Below are positions 6,658-12,853 of a DNA stretch of 16,009 nt, piece after piece; positions within the stretch are counted from its first letter, which is position 1, and each line of letters opens with the position of its first letter. The position numbers and the translations under genes are program-made. This DNA is from an uncultured Treponema sp. (GTDB lineage Bacteria > Spirochaetota > Spirochaetia > Treponematales > Treponemataceae). The DNA lies in contig CAKZZR010000024.1 in assembly GCA_937885475.1 (NCBI GenBank), positions 1 through 16,009 on the forward strand, in the 5' to 3' direction. The notes beneath the pieces were generated by a model. The model ran no database searches, was not told the DNA's origin, and saw only the letters and a list, made by a program, of their open reading frames with translations.

Positions 6658-8421
6658 GTGAAAAAGCTTTTTCAGTGCGTAAAAAATGAAGGAATCCTCT
6701 TTTTTGCCTGTGCGTTGTGCGCGGCGGCATTTGTGTCATGTGCCAGCGCACCAAAGCCCGCTGAACCAGAGCCTGACAGTGCAGTGCATGAGGTTGAGGA
6801 GGCGGGAACAAAGCTTCCCGGAACTGCATTGGAACCGCGTGCGCGTGCCGTAGCGTATTTTTCACGCATAGATTCCGCAGTTCTTGCGGATGCCGAGGTC
6901 GCTTCTCCTTCGTCGCTCCGCAGGGCGGTTTCCGCGTTGCGACGTGCTCAGCCAGACGATGACGCTTCGCGCGTCCTTCTTACAATCTGCTCGCACGTCA
7001 TGCAGCTGGCGTGGCCTGCTGAGCGCATAGACTGGGAGGTTCCCGCCGTCTCCTCTGAAAACGCCTATTACGGAGTCATCAATTCCGCCCGCAATGGAAT
7101 TTACGACATGAGCACCGGCAATATGGACTTTTTTTCTACGTTGCTTCCGTCGCTTGTTCTGCTCAAGGTTCAGGATGTGTCAGATTTTTATTCGCTTTCG
7201 GAAGCATCCCTAAAAAAAGCGCTTGAAATGCGTCCTGACTCCGTGCTTGCCGAATACCTTCTGGGAATGCTCTATGCAAAGCAGGGAGAGTATGCGCCGG
7301 CGGTGCAGCATCTTAAGGAAGCAGCACGGCTTTCTCCGGAATCCCTTGAGCCGTCGTATTCCTATGTCCGCACGCTTCGAGATGCGGGACGAATGACGGA
7401 GGCTGGGTCTGCCATTCAGACGCTGCTTGCCAAATATCCGTCGGAGCGGACGGCGCTTAGGCTTGGCGCGGAGATTTCCTATTCCTTGAAAAACTATAAC
7501 CGCGCAGAGGAGTATATCTCAAAGGTGCTTCAGCAGGATCCGAATGACCTTCCTTCCGTACTGTTCCGAGCGCAGATTCTTGTTGAAAAAAAAGACTATA
7601 TTCATGCGGCGTCGCTTTTGGACATGTATTCACGGCAGGACAATTCCTCAAAGGAATATCTGCTGCTTCGCGCCCAGGTTCAGATGGACTGGAGCAAGAA
7701 CACTACTGCGGCAATTTCTACTATAGAAAAAGCGCTGCGCTCCTATCCGTCCGACACAGGAATCCAGCTTTTTGCGGCACGGCTTTGTGCGGCAACGAAT
7801 CTTCCTGTTGCGGGAAAATCCCTTGAGCAGTATGCGGCCTCCGTCCTTCAGAATGAGCCGGAAAATGAGACGGCGCTTATGTACGCGGTTCAGGGCTACA
7901 TGCGCAACAAGGACTGGGAGAATGCGTATGCGGTGAGCGCGAGCCTTGTTGCAAAACCGACTGCAACGGTGGAAAGCCGCTACAACCACGTCAAAGTCTG
8001 CATTGCGGTAAAGCGCTATGACGAGGCGTGGAATCTTGCCTCATCCCTGTACCGCTCCAATTCTGGCGATGAGGTGGCGGCTGAATATTATGTGCTTGCA
8101 ATGGTTGAGTCCGGACGTTCCGTACAGGCGCTTTCTACTATAAATCAGCTTTTGGCTTCGGCTTCCTCGCACCTCAAGAGCTTCCTTTATTATGAGCGCA
8201 GCTTCCTTCAGACTTCGGACGATGCCACGCTCTCTGACCTTCGCTCCAGCCTTATGGCAAATCCCCGCAACAGCGACTCCTTGTTCCGCCTGTATAAAAT
8301 CTATCTTGCCCGCAAGGACTACCGCAAGGCGCAGTATTATCTTAAGCAGGTTGTCGCGCTCAATCCCAACGACACCGAAATTCGCCGCCTGAATGACGAA
8401 CTTAACGCCCTTATCCGCTAG
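6658..8421 (+). CDS. Large TPR-repeat lipoprotein
   Basis: A 587-residue protein starting at GTG. The N-terminus (MKKLFQ, then a hydrophobic core) ends in FVSC at Cys28, a plausible lipobox, followed by an Ala/Pro/Glu linker typical of surface-tethered lipoproteins. From about residue 178 to the end it is built of tandem TPR units. Clear ones include LAEYLLGMLYAKQGEYAPAV, LRLGAEISYSLKNYNRAEEY and a last unit LFRLYKIYLARKDYRKAQYY followed by NPNDTEIRRL. No catalytic domain is visible. It would act as a protein-interaction scaffold at the periplasmic face of a membrane. The GTG has only a weak upstream GTCGG, so translation may depend on coupling to the preceding membrane-protein gene 15 bases away. 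Confidence 0.82.
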   Translation: MKKLFQCVKNEGILFFACALCAAAFVSCASAPKPAEPEPDSAVHEVEEAGTKLPGTALEPRARAVAYFSRIDSAVLADAEVASPSSLRRAVSALRRAQPDDDASRVLLTICSHVMQLAWPAERIDWEVPAVSSENAYYGVINSARNGIYDMSTGNMDFFSTLLPSLVLLKVQDVSDFYSLSEASLKKALEMRPDSVLAEYLLGMLYAKQGEYAPAVQHLKEAARLSPESLEPSYSYVRTLRDAGRMTEAGSAIQTLLAKYPSERTALRLGAEISYSLKNYNRAEEYISKVLQQDPNDLPSVLFRAQILVEKKDYIHAASLLDMYSRQDNSSKEYLLLRAQVQMDWSKNTTAAISTIEKALRSYPSDTGIQLFAARLCAATNLPVAGKSLEQYAASVLQNEPENETALMYAVQGYMRNKDWENAYAVSASLVAKPTATVESRYNHVKVCIAVKRYDEAWNLASSLYRSNSGDEVAAEYYVLAMVESGRSVQALSTINQLLASASSHLKSFLYYERSFLQTSDDATLSDLRSSLMANPRNSDSLFRLYKIYLARKDYRKAQYYLKQVVALNPNDTEIRRLNDELNALIR

Positions 8422-8494
8422 ATTTTTTCATTCTTATAAAAAATAAAATTTAATGCTGGTGTTTTCAGTAATAGTGGTGTAAAATATCTATTTA

Positions 8495-8512
8495 GTAAGA
8501 TTTTTATCTTAC
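8495..8512. repeat. Perfect palindrome upstream of malE, candidate operator
   Basis: GTAAGAT and ATCTTAC are exact inverted repeats around a TTTT centre. The position between two -10 candidates would suit a repressor or activator site for sugar control. It lacks the central CG of LacI-family operators. The regulator is unknown. Confidence 0.4.
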
Positions 8513-8532
8513 GTATATAAAAATTTGGTTTA

Positions 8533-8553
8533 AAAGTCGGGGTTTCCGGCTTT
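8533..8553 (+). promoter_or_regulatory. 5' UTR hairpin just before the malE ribosome binding site
   Basis: AAAGTCGG and CCGGCTTT pair over eight positions (one U-G) with a GGTTT loop, ending seven bases before GGAGG. There is no T-run, so it is not a terminator. It may stabilise the highly expressed malE message. Confidence 0.45.
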
Positions 8554-8569
8554 CAATATGGAGGAAAAA

Positions 8570-9751
8570 ATGAAAAAAATCGTTTGCGCGGCAACTGCAT
8601 TGGCTTTGGCTGCAACGGCTTCGACATTTGCTGCTGGAAAAGCAAAGTTGAAGGTATGGGAATCTGATGGTCCTGAGAAGACATTCATTCAGCAGGCTAT
8701 CAAAGATTACAAAAAAATCAACAAGGCAGTAATGATTTCTTACGAGCCTGTAGCTTCTACTGACGCTCGCGCTAAGATTGAGTTGGATGGACCTGCTGGA
8801 GTAGGTGCTGATATTTTCGTTTCACCGCACGATCACATTGGTGCTTTGGTTGCCGGTGGACACGTCCTTCCTGTAGACAATCCGGATGAATACATGGCAA
8901 ACTTCCTGCCGATGGCAAAGATGGGTGCTTCTTACGACGGTGTTGTATACGGTTACCCAATGGGAGCAGAGACATACGCTTTGTTCTACAACAAGGATCT
9001 TATCAAAGAAGCTCCAAAAACATGGGATGAAGTAATTGCATTCGCAAAGACATTCAACAACAAGGCGGAAGGTAAATACGCTTTGGTTTGGCCGGTAGCT
9101 GATGGATACTATGGATATATGTTCATGGATTCATTCGGCGCTCCGTTGTTCGGACCGAACGGAAACGACCGCAAGCAGCACAACTTGAACAGTGCTAACG
9201 CTGTAAAGGGACTTACTTATTTTGCAAGCCTCCGCAAGCAGCTTCTTGACATTCCTGCTGCCGATGCTTCAGGAGACTTCTGTAACGCTCAGTTCTCTGA
9301 AGGAAAATCTGCAATGATTATCACAGGTCCTTGGAAGATTACAGACTTCAAAAAATCAGGCGTAAACTTTGGTATCGCAACAATCCCTGCATTCCCAGGA
9401 TCAGACCATCCGGGAAACACATTCTCTGGTGTACGTCTTGCATTCGTAAGCTCATACTCAGAATTCCCAGAGGAAGCAAAGGACTTCGCTAAGTTCATTA
9501 CTTCTAAGGAAATGCTTGAGAAGCGCTTTGAAATCACAGACCAGATTCCACCACGCAAGGATATCGATACGAACAAAGAACTTTCTAACGCTATCAAAGC
9601 TCAGCTTGAATATGCAAAGCCGATGCCGACAATCCCACAGCTGGGAACTTACTGGTCAGCAATGGGTTCTGCTTACTCAGGAATCTGGGACGGTGACCCA
9701 ATCAAGACAGACCTTGACGCAGCAGCTGCTGCAATGGAAGCTGCAAAATAA
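8570..9751 (+). CDS. malE: Maltose/maltodextrin-type periplasmic binding protein
   Basis: A 393-residue substrate-binding protein of the MalE family (ABC cluster B/CUT1) that captures oligosaccharides for MalFG. It has a Sec signal peptide cleaved near STFAA (about 22) and no lipobox, so it is soluble in the periplasm, consistent with a diderm. MalE-like landmarks are VWESDGPEKTF near the mature start, YPMGAETYALFYNKDLIKEAPKTWDE in the middle and a SAMIITGPWKITDF segment. The start is ATG 8570, five bases after GGAGG. The in-frame ATG 8558 overlaps the ribosome binding site itself and is rejected. A strong stem-loop follows, then malF. Codons are richer in GGA, GCA, ACA and AAG and poorer in GCG than in neighbouring genes, suggesting high expression. 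The sugar specificity is inferred from the adjacent permeases and amylase. Confidence 0.9.
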   Translation: MKKIVCAATALALAATASTFAAGKAKLKVWESDGPEKTFIQQAIKDYKKINKAVMISYEPVASTDARAKIELDGPAGVGADIFVSPHDHIGALVAGGHVLPVDNPDEYMANFLPMAKMGASYDGVVYGYPMGAETYALFYNKDLIKEAPKTWDEVIAFAKTFNNKAEGKYALVWPVADGYYGYMFMDSFGAPLFGPNGNDRKQHNLNSANAVKGLTYFASLRKQLLDIPAADASGDFCNAQFSEGKSAMIITGPWKITDFKKSGVNFGIATIPAFPGSDHPGNTFSGVRLAFVSSYSEFPEEAKDFAKFITSKEMLEKRFEITDQIPPRKDIDTNKELSNAIKAQLEYAKPMPTIPQLGTYWSAMGSAYSGIWDGDPIKTDLDAAAAAMEAAK

Positions 9752-9787
9752 TAACCTGCATCTTTCCTAGCAACGTTTAGTTTGGTT

Positions 9788-9823
9788 CAGCAGGCGGTTC
9801 CGCCGCCTGCTGTTTATGTTATT
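9788..9823 (+). terminator. Stem-loop between malE and malF (attenuator or mRNA stabiliser)
   Basis: CAGCAGGCGG (9788-9797) and CCGCCTGCTG (9803-9812) form a perfect 10-bp GC-rich stem with a 5-base loop, followed by an interrupted T-rich stretch. Termination is likely to be partial, because malF lies 15 bases downstream without an evident promoter of its own. Such elements commonly keep binding protein in excess over permeases. Confidence 0.75.
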
Positions 9824-9837
9824 GTAAGAGGTATGGA

Positions 9838-11625
9838 ATGAATAATGCTATCGACCCTGAGAAACTGAATAAAGCGCCATTCGCTTCCTCATGTTTTATG
9901 GGATTAGGACAGATTCTTTATCTGAAGCAGTACATCCGTGGCGGACTGTTTGCTTTGGTTGAAGTGATTATGCTCTTCTGTATTGTCTGGGGCTCAAAGG
10001 GAATTGTTCCTGCAAACAAAAAGGCTGCCGATTATATGACCGGTATTCCTGAAGCAGACGAAATGGAAGAATATTTCAGCGATTTGGCTGAAGATAACAA
10101 AAAAGTTAGTAAAAAATATTCCGGCATCATCGCTTCTCGCGCCAAGGCTTACGAGAAGTTTGCTAAGAAGCATCTCAAAGATTACGTTGCCGATTTTGAT
10201 TTTGATGATTTAGAAAATATCGATAATGACGTTGAGGACGCTGTCTATGATTTGGACGACGACAAGGTGTACGATACTTTCTCAAAGATGAGCGAAAAAT
10301 ATGCCGCACAGTTGGCTGTTTTGATGTCTCATACAAATCATGAAGATTTCGATGAAAATTATGACGGTTGTATTTACTGTAAGAACGCGCATTCTAAAGG
10401 GCACCGAACGACAAAGCACTTTGCGCCGTTCCGAGGTCCAATTGTAAGCTCTCTTATAGGATTGGTTACGCTCGGTTCAAAGCAGAATACAACGGTAACA
10501 AAATACATGGATCACTCAATCTTTATGATGATCAATGGTATTTTTGCATTGATTGTTATTGGATTCTTTGTATTCCTTTACATTCTTAACGTCAACAGCG
10601 CAAAGGCTGCCGTTAAGAAAATCACAAAGCTCGGACATTTCCAGTCTATGAAAGAAGCGCAGAATGACATTTCGCAGAACTCGTTTGCGACGATTGCGAT
10701 TGCACCGAGTATCGTAATGATTGCGATTTTCTCCGTAATTCCGCTTCTATTCTCTGCATTGGTTGCGTTCACGAACTATTCTTCTCCGGATCATATTCCG
10801 CCGAACAACTTGGTAGACTGGGTAGGTCTGTCAAACTTCGTGCAGATGTTCAGTATGAAGGTTGGTGGCGGTGAATGGGCGCGCACATTCGGTTGGACTG
10901 CCATCTGGACAATCGTTTGGGCTATTTTTGCTACGTTCACCTGTTTCTTCGTTGGATTCTTCTATGCGTTCGTTCTTCAGGACAGACGTGTAATAATCCC
11001 GAAATTCTTCAGAACCGTATACATCCTGCCGTATGCCATTCCGACGATGCTTTCGTTGTTCGTATGGGCAAACCTTTTGAACGGTACTGTAGGACCTATC
11101 AACCGAACTCTTCAGCTTATCGGTCTTATCGACCAGCCGATTCCGTGGCTTTCTGACCCATGGGTTGCAAAAGGTGCATTGATTTTTGTAAACATTTGGA
11201 TTGGATTCCCATATTCAATGATTCTTACGACATCTTCAATGACTGCAATCTCGAACTCTTTGTATGAGGCAGCCGTTATCGACGGTGCGACAAAGTGGCA
11301 GCAGTTCAAGAGCATTACTTATCCATTGGTAATGTTCCAGCTTAAGCCGACCTTGATTATGCAGTTTGCAGGAAACATCAACAACTTCGGTGCGGTATTC
11401 TTCCTTACGGGTGGTGGACCGAACATGCCACAGGCAGGTCTTACAACTGTTACGAACTGCGGTGCGACAGACTTGCTTATCTCTTGGATTTACAAATTGA
11501 CGATGAGTACACCGGCTCGCTACAACCTTGCTTCTGTACTTTCATTGCTCGTATTTGCAGTACTCGTTCCGTTCGCATTGTATAACTACACACGAACTAA
11601 ATCATTCAAGGAAGGAGAAGTATAA
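9838..11625 (+). CDS. malF: Maltose-type ABC permease MalF with a large loop insertion
   Basis: A 595-residue inner-membrane permease. The N-terminus (CFMGLGQILYLKQYIRGGLF) matches the start of many Gram-positive-type MalF proteins, followed by TM1 (about 35-51). Residues ~57-200 are an extra hydrophilic block, very acidic at 118-145 and ending in CxxC (Cys178, Cys181) with His185, His189 and His194. The normal sequence resumes at LVTLG and the next helix (226-250). The transmembrane core follows, with the EAA loop for the ATPase at 477-497 (EAAVIDGATKWQQF). With the N-terminus inside, the insert should face the periplasm. The start ATG 9838 has AGAGG six bases upstream, and the stop overlaps the malG ATG by one base. 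It moves maltodextrins together with MalG, MalE and an ATPase not encoded here. Confidence 0.92.
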   Translation: MNNAIDPEKLNKAPFASSCFMGLGQILYLKQYIRGGLFALVEVIMLFCIVWGSKGIVPANKKAADYMTGIPEADEMEEYFSDLAEDNKKVSKKYSGIIASRAKAYEKFAKKHLKDYVADFDFDDLENIDNDVEDAVYDLDDDKVYDTFSKMSEKYAAQLAVLMSHTNHEDFDENYDGCIYCKNAHSKGHRTTKHFAPFRGPIVSSLIGLVTLGSKQNTTVTKYMDHSIFMMINGIFALIVIGFFVFLYILNVNSAKAAVKKITKLGHFQSMKEAQNDISQNSFATIAIAPSIVMIAIFSVIPLLFSALVAFTNYSSPDHIPPNNLVDWVGLSNFVQMFSMKVGGGEWARTFGWTAIWTIVWAIFATFTCFFVGFFYAFVLQDRRVIIPKFFRTVYILPYAIPTMLSLFVWANLLNGTVGPINRTLQLIGLIDQPIPWLSDPWVAKGALIFVNIWIGFPYSMILTTSSMTAISNSLYEAAVIDGATKWQQFKSITYPLVMFQLKPTLIMQFAGNINNFGAVFFLTGGGPNMPQAGLTTVTNCGATDLLISWIYKLTMSTPARYNLASVLSLLVFAVLVPFALYNYTRTKSFKEGEV

Positions 11626-12722
11626 TGAGAAAATTAACAAGCAAAGCTACTCCTATTGGAATTATTCTGAACATCATCCTGATTATAAACGTGTGTATCG
11701 TTTTGTATCCGGTACTGTTCACAATCAGTTCTTCTTTTACCAAGTCGAATTCGCTTGCGGCAACGTCTGTCATTCCGTTTACCACGCAGGTAGATAAGGA
11801 AATCCGCGACAATTGTCCGACTTGTCAGGGAACAGGTTATATTCCGGAAACCGGAATGGAATACATAAAGGTTGAGACTGAATTTGATGATGATTTGAAC
11901 GAAGTTGCTTCCACAGGTCCTGAGGACAAAGTCTGCCCGGATTGTGGCGGAACTGGAAAGGGTAAGACAACTCGTGTAATGCACAAATTCAGTTTCAAGA
12001 AGCCGACCTTGTATCAGTATCGCCGTCTTCTTACAAGCCCAGACAAGCTTGTGAAGGGAGAGACGACCGTTCATGGAACAAACTACAAGGTTTGGTATTT
12101 GAATACGCTCAAGATTGCCGTAATGAACACAATCATCACAGTGTTTGTTTGTACACTTGCCGGATACATTTTCTCGCGATTTGAATTTACAGGTCGCAAG
12201 CAGATTATGGCTGGTATGATTGTACTTCAGATGTTCCCGAGCTTTATCGGAATGGTTGCGACATACGTAATCTTGTGGAAGTTCAACGCGCTGAACACCC
12301 TGTGGGGATTGGTTCTCGTCTATTCTGCCGGAAGTATTCCATTCAACTCTCAGTTGATGAAGGGATACTTTGATACGATGTCCAAGGACATTGCAGAGGC
12401 GGCTTATATTGACGGTGCTTCTCCGCTTGTTGCCTTTATCCGCGTTATTCTTCCTTCGGCGCAGCCACAGCTTATCTTCCTTGCACTGACCAGTTTTACC
12501 GGTCCATGGATGGATTATATCTTCCCGCGCATGATTTTGCGCAGTGATGATAAAAAGACGCTTGCAGTTGGTCTTTATGAGATGATCAGCGGTCGTTCAA
12601 ACGATAACTTTACTATGTTCGCGGCGGGAGCAATTCTTGTTGCCGTTCCGTTTACAATCTTGTTCATGGCTGGACAGAAGACCTTGCTTATGTCTATGGC
12701 TGGTACAAGTGGTAAAGAGTAA
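11625..12722 (+). CDS. malG: Maltose-type ABC permease MalG with DnaJ-type cysteine insert
   Basis: A 365-residue permease subunit, partner of MalF. TM1 spans about 12-33. Most MalG proteins pass directly from the NSL..VIP element (42-51) to a TL.NY.RLL-like element, here TLYQYRRLL at 128-136. Between them this protein carries an extra ~65 residues with two perfect CxxCxGxG motifs, CPTCQGTG (64-71) and CPDCGGTG (104-111), the zinc-binding repeat of DnaJ/Hsp40. The insert should be extracytoplasmic. The remaining helices are normal, with the EAA loop at 258-277 (EAAYIDGASPLVAFIRVILP). The start overlaps the malF stop (TAATG), and an AAGGAG box lies inside the end of malF seven bases upstream. 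A strong terminator follows. The permease assignment is secure. The role of the insert is unknown. Confidence 0.93.
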   Translation: MRKLTSKATPIGIILNIILIINVCIVLYPVLFTISSSFTKSNSLAATSVIPFTTQVDKEIRDNCPTCQGTGYIPETGMEYIKVETEFDDDLNEVASTGPEDKVCPDCGGTGKGKTTRVMHKFSFKKPTLYQYRRLLTSPDKLVKGETTVHGTNYKVWYLNTLKIAVMNTIITVFVCTLAGYIFSRFEFTGRKQIMAGMIVLQMFPSFIGMVATYVILWKFNALNTLWGLVLVYSAGSIPFNSQLMKGYFDTMSKDIAEAAYIDGASPLVAFIRVILPSAQPQLIFLALTSFTGPWMDYIFPRMILRSDDKKTLAVGLYEMISGRSNDNFTMFAAGAILVAVPFTILFMAGQKTLLMSMAGTSGKE

Positions 12723-12763
12723 GCGTATTTTGCGGAAGGGAGTTTAGAATTATTCCGTACTTT

Positions 12764-12798
12764 AATGGAGTCTGCCATGTGCAGGCTCCATTTTTTTT
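12764..12798 (+). terminator. Rho-independent terminator after malG
   Basis: AATGGAGTCTGC (12764-12775) pairs with GCAGGCTCCATT (12781-12792) as a 12-bp stem containing one U-G pair, with a CATGT loop and eight T in a row (12791-12798). This ends the malE-F-G transcript. Confidence 0.9.
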
Positions 12799-12825
12799 GT
12801 CTTAACTACATTTATGCTGTATAAT
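12797..12825 (+). promoter_or_regulatory. Sigma-70-type promoter for the amylase gene
   Basis: TTGTCT (12797-12802) and a perfect TATAAT (12820-12825) are separated by 17 bases. The -35 begins in the last bases of the malG terminator T-run, so termination and re-initiation are directly abutted. The expected transcript start near 12832 gives a leader of about 20 bases. Confidence 0.7.
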
Positions 12826-12853
12826 AAGAAAATCTAATATGGAGGAAACTGCT

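Larger units (their letters stand above)
8422..8569 (+). promoter_or_regulatory. malE: malE leader: -10 candidates, palindrome, 5' UTR hairpin
   Basis: This 148-base AT-rich region precedes malE. It has a TAAAAT at 8480-8485 and a TATATA at 8514-8519 as -10 candidates, neither with a good -35. Between them lies a palindrome (8495-8512), and just before the ribosome binding site a hairpin (8533-8553). The true malE ribosome binding site is GGAGG at 8560-8564. No GC-rich terminator for the upstream TPR gene is visible. Confidence 0.45.

Noticed and set aside
9838..11625. MalF insert as the E. coli P2-type domain
   Set aside because: The P2 domain sits between TM3 and TM4 in E. coli MalF. This insert follows TM1 and has a different composition.
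12803..12838. A copy of the malE palindrome before the amylase gene
   Set aside because: There is a loose AAGAAAATCT similarity only. It is not palindromic and not long enough to propose a shared operator.
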